From: Sterolibacteriaceae bacterium
GTDB taxonomy: Bacteria; Pseudomonadota; Gammaproteobacteria; Burkholderiales; Rhodocyclaceae
Direction: 5' to 3'
NCBI GenBank assembly: GCA_025360425.1
Contig: JANYCD010000053.1
Location: 1-43,253 of the forward strand
Length of the DNA stretch: 43,253 bases
In this document: in pieces, positions 36,094 through 43,253 of the stretch
How the letters are laid out: every line of letters starts with the position of its first letter
How positions within the stretch are numbered: the stretch's first letter is position 1
The notes under the pieces: model-generated
Told to the model about the DNA's origin: nothing
What the model saw: the letters and a program-made list of their open reading frames with translations, nothing else
Database searches by the model: none
Position numbers and translations under genes: made by a program

Positions 36094-36846
36094 ATGAACA
36101 ACCTCATTTTTCCCGCATGGCCGGCCCCTGCCGAGGTGCGCGCCGTCACCACGACGCGCGCGGGTGGCATCAGCACCGGTCCGTTCGCCAGCTTCAATCT
36201 CGCCGATCATGTCGGTGACAATGCGCAGTCAGTAGGCGCCAATCGCCTTCAATTGAGAGCATTGCTGTCGCAATTGCCTGCCGAGCCATTGTGGCTGAGA
36301 CAGGTACATGGTTGTAGCGCGGTACTCGCCGAGAGTGTCGTGCCCGGCATCGAAGCGGACGCATCGATCTGTCGCGATGAACGCCATGTCTGTGCGATCC
36401 TGAGCGCCGATTGTTTGCCGCTACTCTTGTGCGACGACAGTGCCAACGTCGTGGCCGCAGCTCATGCCGGGTGGCGGGGCCTTGCCGGTGGCGTGATTGA
36501 AACCACCATTGCCGGGATGCGCGTTACCCCCGGCCGGCTGCTGGCCTGGCTGGGACCAGCGATCGGTCCGCAGGCATTTGAAGTTGGCGATGATGTTCGG
36601 ACGATCTTTGTCACGCGAAACGCTGCCGCTGCATCTGCATTCGTTGCGCTTAAGCCCGGCAAGTGGTTATGCAACCTTTACTTGCTGGCCCGTCAGCGGC
36701 TTGCCGCCGCTGGTGTCACCAGGATATACGGCGGAAATTTTTGCACTTTCAATGATGCTGACCGGTTCTACTCCTACCGCCGCGATCGGCAGACAGGGCG
36801 CATGGCCACACTGATCTGGCTTGATCGCAGTAACCCGCGCGTATAA
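36094..36846 (+). CDS. pgeF: PgeF/YfiH-type multicopper-like peptidoglycan editing hydrolase
   Basis: A 250-residue protein of the DUF152/laccase-domain family, long annotated as polyphenol oxidase and later linked to peptidoglycan precursor editing or purine nucleoside phosphorolysis. Conserved metal or active-site strings are RQVHG, ILSADCLPLLLCDD, AAHAGWRGLAGGV and CTFNDADRFYSYRRD. The ATG at 36094 gives MNNLIFPAWPAPAEV, a normal N-terminus, so the longer upstream frame is rejected. The gene lies five bases after rluD and is commonly found beside it. Confidence 0.92.
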   Translation: MNNLIFPAWPAPAEVRAVTTTRAGGISTGPFASFNLADHVGDNAQSVGANRLQLRALLSQLPAEPLWLRQVHGCSAVLAESVVPGIEADASICRDERHVCAILSADCLPLLLCDDSANVVAAAHAGWRGLAGGVIETTIAGMRVTPGRLLAWLGPAIGPQAFEVGDDVRTIFVTRNAAAASAFVALKPGKWLCNLYLLARQRLAAAGVTRIYGGNFCTFNDADRFYSYRRDRQTGRMATLIWLDRSNPRV

Positions 36847-36847
36847 T
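36821..36847 (+). promoter_or_regulatory. Candidate sigma-70 promoter for the ZIP transporter gene
   Basis: TTGATC (36821-36826) and a perfect TATAAT (36842-36847) separated by 15 bases. Transcription would start about 36853, almost at the ATG at 36857, so the message would be nearly leaderless. The element lies inside the last codons of pgeF. Confidence 0.5.
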
Positions 36848-36856
36848 CCGCCGCCC

Positions 36857-37651
36857 ATGTCTGTCATTCAATGGATTGTCCTCACTTCCCTGGCCGGCGG
36901 CGCTCTGAGCGTCGTAGCGGCGGCGGTGTTCGCCTTCACCGCGCGTGCGGCCTGGGTGCCATTGCTGATCAGTTACGCCATTGGCGCGCTGCTAGGCGCT
37001 GCATTCCTGGAAGTATTGCCGCACGCGATCATCGCCAGCGGCGACGCGAGCTCGACAGCAGCGATCATTCTCGCCGGCATCCTGGTGTTCTTTGTCCTCG
37101 AAAAACTTCTGCTCTGGCGCCATTGTCACGTCGAGGAATGCGAAGGCCATGTCAGCGTAGTTGATCATGGCGGCCAGAATCATGACCATGGCCGCAGCGG
37201 CCTGATGATCCTGGTCGGCGATACCTTTCACAACTTCGTGGATGGGGTATTGATTGCAGCCGCTTTCATGGAAGACATACGGCTCGGTGCGATTACCGCG
37301 CTGGCCATCATTGCCCACGAAATTCCACAGGAAGTCGGCGATTTCCTGATCCTGTTGCACTCGGGCTACACGCGAAGCCGCGCATTTGCCTACAACCTAC
37401 TGTCCAGTTTTGCCACGCTGATTGGCGGCTTGCTGGCTTTCTATGCGCTCTCGGCCGCGCAGGGTCTGGTACCGGTCATGCTCGCCCTGGCCGCAGCCAG
37501 CATGATTTATGTCGCGGTTGCGGACCTGATTCCCGGATTGCATAAACGTCCTGAAATATCCGCCACGATTCAGCAGGTTGTGCTGATCGTGCTCGGCATT
37601 GCATCGATCGCTGTCGCACACCGCATCGTCGATCACTTCGCGGTCGCTTGA
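36857..37651 (+). CDS. ZIP family metal transporter
   Basis: A 264-residue inner-membrane transporter of divalent cations such as zinc or iron. About eight TM helices are predicted. A histidine-rich cytosolic loop (HCHVEECEGHVSVVDHGG and NHDHG) lies between TM3 and TM4. The metal-binding helices read VGDTFHNFVDGVLIAAAF and IAHEIPQEVGDFLILLHSG, the family signatures. The start is MSVIQWIVLTSLAGG; the frame reaches upstream but the ATG at 36857 fits the first helix and a TATAAT element just ahead. Confidence 0.92.
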   Translation: MSVIQWIVLTSLAGGALSVVAAAVFAFTARAAWVPLLISYAIGALLGAAFLEVLPHAIIASGDASSTAAIILAGILVFFVLEKLLLWRHCHVEECEGHVSVVDHGGQNHDHGRSGLMILVGDTFHNFVDGVLIAAAFMEDIRLGAITALAIIAHEIPQEVGDFLILLHSGYTRSRAFAYNLLSSFATLIGGLLAFYALSAAQGLVPVMLALAAASMIYVAVADLIPGLHKRPEISATIQQVVLIVLGIASIAVAHRIVDHFAVA

Positions 37652-37751
37652 CCTTCCACTTGCCCCAGGCAACCGGGGACTTCTCCGAACCTGAAACAGC
37701 CTGACGCGTCCGGCTGGCATCTTGACCGAATCGACAACGCCCGAACTTCCT

Positions 37752-37780
37752 TGACAGGCGCTTTGCTGCACTGCAAAATC
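37752..37780 (+). promoter_or_regulatory. Candidate phaC promoter overlapped by a palindrome (possible PhaR operator)
   Basis: TTGACA (37752-37757) and CAAAAT (37775-37780) are spaced by 17 bases, a good -35 with a moderate -10. Across the spacer and -10 lies TTTGC-TGCACT-GCAAA (37763-37778), an inverted repeat rich in TGC and GCA. PhaR-type regulators bind TGC/GCA-rich palindromes at PHB genes, and phaR is 3.4 kb downstream, so repression by occlusion is plausible. The phaC start is 46 bases beyond it. Confidence 0.5.
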
Positions 37781-37825
37781 CCCCACTCGACAGCCCTCGG
37801 CGCATACCCTTGATTTGGAGTAACG

Positions 37826-39526
37826 ATGTCCGCCACACCGGACCCAATCGCTATATTGCAACAACTGCTTAAGGCCACTCAATCGGCCGCGCTGCAGTTT
37901 CCCCCGCAACTGACATCGCCATCCGACCAGGCAACTGCGCTGGGCCAGCCGGTGGTGGCCTTGCAACAGGAATGGACGGCACGTCAAGCCCAATTGTGGC
38001 AAACTTTCCTGTCGCGGCAGCCTGATCAGAAGCCGGAAGCAGTGGTCGCTGCCGGTGTATCAGACAAGAGGTTCTCCAACCCGGCGTGGTCGGAAAGTCC
38101 GGTTTTCGACTATTTTCGTCAATCCTATTTGATCAATGCCGACTATCTGAAGCGGATTGGCGAATTCATTCCGGCTGAAGACGATCGCGCCAAAAAGCGT
38201 CAGCAGTTTCTGATCCAGCAATATATTGATGCCATAGCGCCTTCGAATTTTGCCGCGACCAATCCCGAGTTCATCAAGACCGCGATTGACAGCGGCGGCG
38301 AAAGCATTCGGCGCGGCATCCTCAACATGCTCTCCGATATGGAGAAAGGGCGCATCTCGATGACCGACGATGCGGCCTTTACCGTGGGGGTGAACCTCGC
38401 GACGACACCCGGTGCGGTGGTTTTCGAAAACGAAATTTTTCAGCTGATCCAGTATTCGCCGCTGACCGAACAGGTTGTGCAAAGGCCTCTGCTGATCGTG
38501 CCGCCCTGCATCAACAAATTCTACATACTTGATCTGCAGCCGCACAACTCACTGGTGCGCTTCGCAGTTGAGGAGGGTTTTACTGTATTCCTCATGTCGT
38601 GGCGCAATGTCAAAAGTGATCTTGGTCATTTGACTTGGGATGATTACGTCGAAAAGGGCGCTCTAAAGGCCTTGCAAGTCGTAAGCGAGATTTGCGCAAT
38701 CAAACAGGTCAACGCATTGGGCTTCTGTGTCGGCGGAACCATTCTCGGTTCCGCACTTGCCGTTGCCAAAGCCCGCGGCGAAGATCCGGTAAAAGCCTTG
38801 ACGCTGCTGACGTCTCTACTCGACTTTTCCGAATCGGGTGAGCTCAACTGCTTTGTCGACAAGGCCTCGCTGACCAAGAGCGAAGAAGCCATCGGCAAAG
38901 GTGGAATCGTACCGGGAAAAGAATTTGCCGCGGTCTTTTCCAGCCTGCGCGCTAATGACTTGATCTGGCAATATGTCATTCGCAATTACCTGATCGGCAC
39001 CAACCCCGCGGCCTTCGATCTGCTGTACTGGAATTCCGACAGCACCAATCTGCCGGGTCCGTTTCTGACCTGGTATCTGCGCAACATGTATCTGGAAAAC
39101 AATCTGCGTTCGCCGGGCAGGCTGGAAATGTGCGGTGTAAAGGTCGATCTTGGCCGACTGGACATGCCCGCTTTCATCCTCGCCACGCGCGAAGACCACA
39201 TTGTCCCGTGGCATGGCGCATATCGCTCACGACAACTGTTGAGCGGCGAAAGTACGTTCGTGCTCGGTGCCTCTGGGCATATCGCCGGAGTCGTCAATCC
39301 AGCCAAAGCCAACAAGCGCAGCTATTGGACGGACGGTGACAGCGATGGCGATGCGGAGCAGTGGCTGGCATCCGCGACCGAGTCAAAAGGCAGCTGGTGG
39401 CCGAAGTGGAGTGAGTGGCTCAAGGGGTTCGGTGACAAAAAAATCGGGGCGCGATCAGATCTCGGCAACGATAATTATTCGCCGATAGAACCCGCGCCGG
39501 GCCGCTACGTCAAGGAACGCGCATAA
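37826..39526 (+). CDS. phaC: Class I polyhydroxyalkanoate (PHB) synthase
   Basis: Polymerises (R)-3-hydroxybutyryl-CoA into polyhydroxybutyrate on granule surfaces. The 566 residues match a class I PhaC. The lipase-like box is GFCVGGTILGSA with the catalytic C301; the triad is completed by D457 (ATREDHIVPW) and H485 (GASGHIAGVVNP). The N-terminal domain (to about 200) is variable, as usual; PLLIVPPCINKFYILDL is the conserved region before the core. GGAGT lies about 5 bases upstream of the ATG. It is followed by two acetoacetyl-CoA reductase genes and phaR on the same strand. Confidence 0.96.
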   Translation: MSATPDPIAILQQLLKATQSAALQFPPQLTSPSDQATALGQPVVALQQEWTARQAQLWQTFLSRQPDQKPEAVVAAGVSDKRFSNPAWSESPVFDYFRQSYLINADYLKRIGEFIPAEDDRAKKRQQFLIQQYIDAIAPSNFAATNPEFIKTAIDSGGESIRRGILNMLSDMEKGRISMTDDAAFTVGVNLATTPGAVVFENEIFQLIQYSPLTEQVVQRPLLIVPPCINKFYILDLQPHNSLVRFAVEEGFTVFLMSWRNVKSDLGHLTWDDYVEKGALKALQVVSEICAIKQVNALGFCVGGTILGSALAVAKARGEDPVKALTLLTSLLDFSESGELNCFVDKASLTKSEEAIGKGGIVPGKEFAAVFSSLRANDLIWQYVIRNYLIGTNPAAFDLLYWNSDSTNLPGPFLTWYLRNMYLENNLRSPGRLEMCGVKVDLGRLDMPAFILATREDHIVPWHGAYRSRQLLSGESTFVLGASGHIAGVVNPAKANKRSYWTDGDSDGDAEQWLASATESKGSWWPKWSEWLKGFGDKKIGARSDLGNDNYSPIEPAPGRYVKERA

Positions 39527-39583
39527 TCTTGCATACCGGTGTTGTTTTCGACCGGAGACCATAAATGCGAGGAGGAATAAATC

Positions 39584-40324
39584 ATGGGCCGAGTAGCGTT
39601 GGTAACCGGGGGTATGGGTGGTCTTGGAGAAGCGATCTGCGTCAAGCTTGCCGCATTGGGCTACCAGGTTGTCACCACTTACAGTCCCGGCAATACAAAA
39701 GCGCAGGAATGGCTGCGATCAATGTCCGCCAAAGGCTTTGGCTTCAAGGCCTATGCCTGTGATGTCGGTGATTATGATTCCTGTTGTGCCTGCGTCAGTC
39801 AGGTCGCAGGCGAAGTTGGTCCGGTCGATGTGCTGATCAACAATGCCGGCATCACGCGCGACATGACTTTCAAGAAAATGACCAAGAACGACTGGGACAT
39901 GGTGATTCGTACCAATCTCGATTCCGTCTTCAACATGACCAAGCAGGTATGCGACGGCATGATGGAACGCAGCTGGGGCAGGGTCATCAACATTTCGTCA
40001 GTCAACGGCCAGAAGGGTGCATTTGGCCAGACCAACTACGCCGCAGCCAAGGCCGGCATGCACGGCTTTACCAAAGCGCTGGCGCTGGAAGTGGCGAAGA
40101 AGGGCGTGACCGTGAATACGATTTCGCCCGGTTACATCGGCACCCGCATGGTCACGGCGATCCCGCAGGAAGTGCTCGACAGCAAAATTCTGCCGCAAAT
40201 TCCGATGTCGCGCCTCGGCAAGCCGGAAGAAGTGGCCGGACTGGTGGCCTACCTGGCTTCCGATGAGGCAGCGTTCGTCAACGGCGGCAACATTTCGATC
40301 AATGGTGGGCAACACATGTTTTAA
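39584..40324 (+). CDS. phaB: Acetoacetyl-CoA reductase, first copy
   Basis: NADPH-dependent reduction of acetoacetyl-CoA to (R)-3-hydroxybutyryl-CoA, the PhaC substrate. A classical SDR of 246 residues: GGMGGLG cofactor motif (9-15), NNAG, and the catalytic S139, Y152 and K156 in ISSVNGQKGAFGQTNYAAAK. AGGAGG a few bases before the ATG is a near-perfect ribosome-binding site, so expression is likely high. It begins 57 bases after phaC and is followed by a closely related second copy. Confidence 0.95.
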   Translation: MGRVALVTGGMGGLGEAICVKLAALGYQVVTTYSPGNTKAQEWLRSMSAKGFGFKAYACDVGDYDSCCACVSQVAGEVGPVDVLINNAGITRDMTFKKMTKNDWDMVIRTNLDSVFNMTKQVCDGMMERSWGRVINISSVNGQKGAFGQTNYAAAKAGMHGFTKALALEVAKKGVTVNTISPGYIGTRMVTAIPQEVLDSKILPQIPMSRLGKPEEVAGLVAYLASDEAAFVNGGNISINGGQHMF

Positions 40325-40328
40325 GGGG

Positions 40329-40346
40329 AGCGGCCTTCGGGCCGCT
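40329..40346 (+). terminator. UUCG-tetraloop hairpin between the two phaB copies
   Basis: AGCGGCC-TTCG-GGCCGCT is a perfect 7-bp stem with a stable UUCG loop starting five bases after the first phaB stop, followed by ATTGTTTTATT. It is probably a partial terminator or an mRNA-stabilising hairpin that lowers expression of downstream genes relative to the first copy. Confidence 0.65.
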
Positions 40347-40376
40347 ATTGTTTTATTACGATCATGGAAATTGGCA

Positions 40377-41117
40377 ATGGCGAAGAAAGTCGCGTTGGTA
40401 ACAGGTGGCATGGGTGGGTTGGGCACGGCGATATGCCGGGCACTGGCGCAGAGTGGATTCACCGTCGTGGCAAATTGCCTGCCCGACTTCCCGCACAAGC
40501 ATGATTGGCTGGCCAAAACCAGGGCGGAAGGTTTCGATTTCCAATCCGCCGAAGGTGATGTTGCCGACTTTGACTCCTGTACCGAGATGATCCGCAAAAT
40601 TGAAGCGGAGATCGGCCCCGTCGACGTTCTGATCAATAACGCCGGCATTACCCGCGACGGCGTGTTCCGCAAGATGGACAAGGGTCAGTGGGATGCAGTG
40701 CTGTCCACCAACCTCGATTCGGTCTTCAACGTGACGAATCAGGTGCTCGAAGCCATGGCGGACCGCGGTTGGGGCAGGGTGATCAACATTTCTTCGGTCA
40801 ATGGGGTGAAGGGGCAATTCGGGCAGGCCAATTACTCTGCAGCCAAGGCTGGCATTCTCGGCTTTACCAAAGCCATCGCCCTGGAAGTCGCGAAAAAGGG
40901 CGTCACCGTTAACGCCATTGCGCCGGGATATATTGGCACCGACATGGTCATGGCGATCAAGCAGGAAGTCCGCGACTCCATCGTTGCCACGGTCCCCGTC
41001 GGGCGCCTCGGCAAGCCTGAGGAAATCGGCGGCCTGTGCGCCTACCTGGCGTCGGATCTGGCCGGTTACATCACCGGTGCCACACTCAACATCAATGGTG
41101 GTTTGCATATGTGTTGA
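40377..41117 (+). CDS. phaB: Acetoacetyl-CoA reductase, second copy
   Basis: A second 246-residue PhaB-type SDR with the same motifs: GGMGGLG, NNAGITRD and the catalytic S140, Y153 and K157 in ISSVNGVKGQFGQANYSAAK. Its N-terminal half diverges more from the first copy (for example CLPDFPHKHDWLAKT against STYSPGNTKAQEW-like sequence) than the C-terminal half, consistent with an older tandem duplication. The ATG at 40377 matches the MAKKVALVTGG family start; the longer frame upstream is rejected. Both copies retain all catalytic residues. Confidence 0.93.
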   Translation: MAKKVALVTGGMGGLGTAICRALAQSGFTVVANCLPDFPHKHDWLAKTRAEGFDFQSAEGDVADFDSCTEMIRKIEAEIGPVDVLINNAGITRDGVFRKMDKGQWDAVLSTNLDSVFNVTNQVLEAMADRGWGRVINISSVNGVKGQFGQANYSAAKAGILGFTKAIALEVAKKGVTVNAIAPGYIGTDMVMAIKQEVRDSIVATVPVGRLGKPEEIGGLCAYLASDLAGYITGATLNINGGLHMC

Positions 41118-41166
41118 CCGCCCCGACAACCCCCATGACCTTGAATAGGTTGTGGGATTCGCGGGC

Positions 41167-41172
41167 TATAAT
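41167..41172 (+). promoter_or_regulatory. Candidate -10 box of phaR
   Basis: A perfect TATAAT at 41167-41172 lies 41 bases before the phaR ATG in an otherwise noncoding gap. No well-spaced -35 is seen: TTGAAT at 41141 is 20 bases away. It suggests that phaR has its own promoter besides read-through from phaB. Confidence 0.45.
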
Positions 41173-41212
41173 CGATTTCGTTGCAGCGCAGAACAAACTG
41201 GGGGAAAGACCG

Positions 41213-41779
41213 ATGACCGAGTCACACCGTCTGATCAAGAAGTACCCGAATCGGCGCCTGTATGACACCAAGACCAGCACCTACATCACGCTGGCGGACG
41301 TCAGGAATCTCGTGCTGCAGAGCGAAGAATTTCTGGTGGTCGACGCCAAGACCGGCGAAGATCTGACGCGCAGCATCCTCATGCAGATCATCCTAGAAGA
41401 AGAAGCGGGCGGAGCGCCCATGTTCACCTCTGACCTGCTGGCCCAAATGATCCGCTTCTACGGCCACGCCATGCAGGGCATGATGGGCAAATATCTCGAA
41501 AATAATATCAAGGGCTTCACCGAAATGCAGACCAAGCTCCAGGATCAGGCGCGTGCCGTCTATGGCGACAGCGTTCCGAACAAGGATCTCTGGGCCCAGT
41601 TCCTCAGCTTCCAGGGGCCGGCCATGCAGAACATGATGGGCGCCTACGTGGAACAAAGCCGCAACATGTTCCAGAAGCTGCAGGAAAGCATGCAGGAACA
41701 GTCGCGCAAGGTGTTTTCAGGCGCGCAGTTCCCCAACTTCGACGTTGCCGGCCAAAACAAGGGCAGCGAAAAAAAATAA
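41213..41779 (+). CDS. phaR: Polyhydroxyalkanoate synthesis repressor PhaR
   Basis: Transcriptional regulator that senses PHB granules and represses phasin and synthesis genes when polymer is absent; 188 residues. The N-terminal DNA-binding domain is the family hallmark ([20 protein letters not shown]), followed by the granule-associated PHB_acc helices, which are rich in methionine and glutamine ([16 protein letters not shown] and [15 protein letters not shown]). GGGGGAAAG before the ATG at 41213 serves as ribosome-binding site, so the longer upstream frame is rejected. Linkage phaB-phaR-rimO is common in betaproteobacteria. Confidence 0.95.
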   Translation: MTESHRLIKKYPNRRLYDTKTSTYITLADVRNLVLQSEEFLVVDAKTGEDLTRSILMQIILEEEAGGAPMFTSDLLAQMIRFYGHAMQGMMGKYLENNIKGFTEMQTKLQDQARAVYGDSVPNKDLWAQFLSFQGPAMQNMMGAYVEQSRNMFQKLQESMQEQSRKVFSGAQFPNFDVAGQNKGSEKK

Positions 41780-41808
41780 GCGCCGCTAGCCCCGCGCAAA
41801 TCCACCCC

Positions 41809-43137
41809 ATGCCCCAACCCAGAAAGGCCGGCCCACCCATCGTCGGCTTCGTTTCGCTTGGCTGTCCGAAGGCCGGCTCTGACTCCGAGCAGATTCTGAC
41901 GCGCCTGCGTGCCGAAGGTTACGAGATCTCCGGCGACTACGACGGCGCAGATCTGGTGGTCATCAATACCTGTGGCTTTATCGACGCCGCGGTGGAACAG
42001 TCACTCGAAACTATCGGCGAGGCGCTCGCCGAAAATGGCAAGGTAATCGTCACCGGGTGCCTGGGTGCAAAGGGCAGCATCGTGGCAGACGCCTATCCGC
42101 AAGTACTTGCAGTGACCGGCCCGCACGCCACGCAAGAAGTGATGGATGCCATACACGCCCACCTGCCGCGGCTGCACGATCCATTCGTCGAGCTGGTGCC
42201 GCCGCAAGGCGTGCGGCTGACGCCCGACCACTACGCCTATCTCAAGATTTCCGAGGGCTGCAACCACCGTTGCAGCTTCTGCATCATTCCGTCGATGCGC
42301 GGCGATCTGGTCAGCCGGCCGATCGGCGACGTGCTGCGCGAAGCGGAAATACTCGCCAAGGCCGGCGTCAAAGAACTGCTGGTGATCTCACAGGACACCA
42401 GCGCCTACGGCGTCGACGTCAAATACCGCACCGGCTTCTGGGGCGGCCGGCCGGTCAAGACGCAGCTCTACGACCTGTGCAAGGCACTGGGAGAACTCGG
42501 CATCTGGGTACGCCTGCACTACGTCTATCCGTATCCGAACGTCGACAATCTGATCCCGCTCATGGTCGAAGGAAAAATCCTTCCTTATCTGGACATTCCC
42601 TTTCAGCACGCCAGCCATCGCATCCTCAAGTTGATGAAGCGTCCAGCCTCGGCCGAGAAGGTTCTCGACCGCATTACGGCGTGGCGGCGCGAGTTGCCTG
42701 AGCTGACCATACGCAGCACCTTCATCACTGGCTTCCCCGGCGAGACAGAAGACGAATTCAATGAACTGCTCGACTTCCTCGACGAGGCCAAACTCGACCG
42801 CGTCGGCGCCTTCGCTTATTCAGCGGTGGACGGCGCAGCGGCGAATGAATTGCCCGGCATGCTGCCGCTGGAAGTGCGCGAAGAGAGAAGGGTGCGTTTG
42901 ATGCAGCACCAGGAAGACATCAGCACCCAGCGCCTCGAAGCACGCATCGGGCGACGCATCCAGGTGCTGGTGGATGACGTCGATGAAGAGGGCGCCACCG
43001 CCCGTTCGCCTGGCGAGGCACCCGAAATCGACGGGCTGGTGATCATTGTCGATGGGCACGACCTCGAGGTCGGCGAATTCGCCGAGGTCACGGTGACCGA
43101 CTGCGATGTCCACGATCTGTATGCAACCCTGGCGTGA
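41809..43137 (+). CDS. rimO: Ribosomal protein S12 methylthiotransferase RimO
   Basis: Radical-SAM enzyme that adds a methylthio group to Asp89 of ribosomal protein S12; 442 residues. The N-terminal UPF0004 domain holds the second-cluster cysteines C19 ([13 protein letters not shown]), C55 (NTCGF) and C84 (TGCLGAKG). The radical-SAM CxxxCxxC is C151, C155 and C158 ([16 protein letters not shown]). A TRAM domain ends the protein. The GSDSE after the first cysteine differs from the common LVDSE string. Its stop overlaps the GTG of the next gene. Confidence 0.95.
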   Translation: MPQPRKAGPPIVGFVSLGCPKAGSDSEQILTRLRAEGYEISGDYDGADLVVINTCGFIDAAVEQSLETIGEALAENGKVIVTGCLGAKGSIVADAYPQVLAVTGPHATQEVMDAIHAHLPRLHDPFVELVPPQGVRLTPDHYAYLKISEGCNHRCSFCIIPSMRGDLVSRPIGDVLREAEILAKAGVKELLVISQDTSAYGVDVKYRTGFWGGRPVKTQLYDLCKALGELGIWVRLHYVYPYPNVDNLIPLMVEGKILPYLDIPFQHASHRILKLMKRPASAEKVLDRITAWRRELPELTIRSTFITGFPGETEDEFNELLDFLDEAKLDRVGAFAYSAVDGAAANELPGMLPLEVREERRVRLMQHQEDISTQRLEARIGRRIQVLVDDVDEEGATARSPGEAPEIDGLVIIVDGHDLEVGEFAEVTVTDCDVHDLYATLA

Positions 43138-43253
43138 ACGCCGCGCTGCTTGACCGCCTGCGCGCTGCCCTCGGCGCGACCCATGTGCTGACGCTGGCCG
43201 ACGAGGTCAGCCCCTACGCCACCGACTGGCGCGGTCGCTACCACGGCAACCCG
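43134..43253 (+). CDS. FAD-binding oxidoreductase, 3' partial (GlcD-like)
   Basis: The first 40 codons of a gene that runs off the right edge. It starts at a GTG overlapping the rimO stop by four bases (GTGA). The sequence [14 protein letters not shown] and then [18 protein letters not shown] matches the N-terminus of FAD-linked D-2-hydroxyacid dehydrogenases (GlcD/D2HGDH/FAD_binding_4 type), where the [11 protein letters not shown] stretch precedes the FAD domain. The identification rests on this short stretch only. Confidence 0.7.
   Translation, partial: MNAALLDRLRAALGATHVLTLADEVSPYATDWRGRYHGNP

Noticed and set aside
1-43253. CRISPR arrays and insertion sequences
   Set aside because: No regularly spaced repeats and no transposase-like coding sequence were found by eye.

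Overview
The window looks like a piece of a betaproteobacterial chromosome, with one accessory stretch at the left edge. The evidence is a class I PHB synthase followed by two acetoacetyl-CoA reductases, PhaR and RimO, plus a bifunctional MnmC, a MltG-Tmk-HolB-TatD run, a BamD/RluD divergent pair and a moderately GC-rich, tightly packed gene layout. The gene neighbourhoods resemble Rhodocyclales/Nitrosomonadales-type bacteria more than Burkholderia, but I cannot name a genus.

Layout. 1-2470 is visibly more AT-rich and holds the 3' part of a defence-type reverse transcriptase (reading frame broken at an A7 run), then about 310 bases of noncoding DNA that fold into a multi-hairpin RNA closed by a perfect 10-bp long-range stem, then a two-TM SLATT-family membrane protein. 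This RT - structured RNA - SLATT unit looks like an antiphage reverse-transcriptase (DRT/UG) system and is the most interesting object here. A 12-bp tandem repeat near 2368 marks a possible boundary to the core genome. 2471-5590 carries dTDP-rhamnose genes (rfbB, rfbD), a CBS-pair protein and a DUF1178 protein. 5760-10365 is a compact, translationally coupled three-gene operon of unknown purpose: adenylate-forming ligase, isopropylmalate/isocitrate-dehydrogenase-like enzyme, and a fusion of a cysteine hydrolase (isochorismatase fold) with an aldehyde dehydrogenase.

10378-18441 is housekeeping: tRNA-Val(CAC), gltX, a glycine-zipper envelope protein, mnmC, lysS, an NRDE protein and ygfZ. 18502-21956 is the overlapping mltG-tmk-holB-tatD operon, ending in a truncated ankyrin-gene remnant. 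22138-26126 is a signalling block: HD-domain hydrolase, cyclase-like/PEGA membrane protein, TssQ-like lipoprotein and Ser/Thr kinase. 26148-29914 on the minus strand is a redox trio: FAD-linked oxidase, HdrD/GlcF-like iron-sulfur protein and geranylgeranyl-reductase-like flavoprotein.

30121-37651 holds a second glycine-zipper protein, a Prx5-type peroxiredoxin, a terminator-bearing leader or small RNA, ppiD, a cysB-like regulator interrupted by one in-frame stop codon, bamD, rluD, pgeF and a ZIP metal transporter. 37826-41779 is the polyhydroxybutyrate block (phaC, two phaB, phaR; no phaA), with a palindrome inside a candidate phaC promoter that could be a PhaR operator. The window ends with rimO and the first 40 codons of an FAD-binding oxidoreductase.
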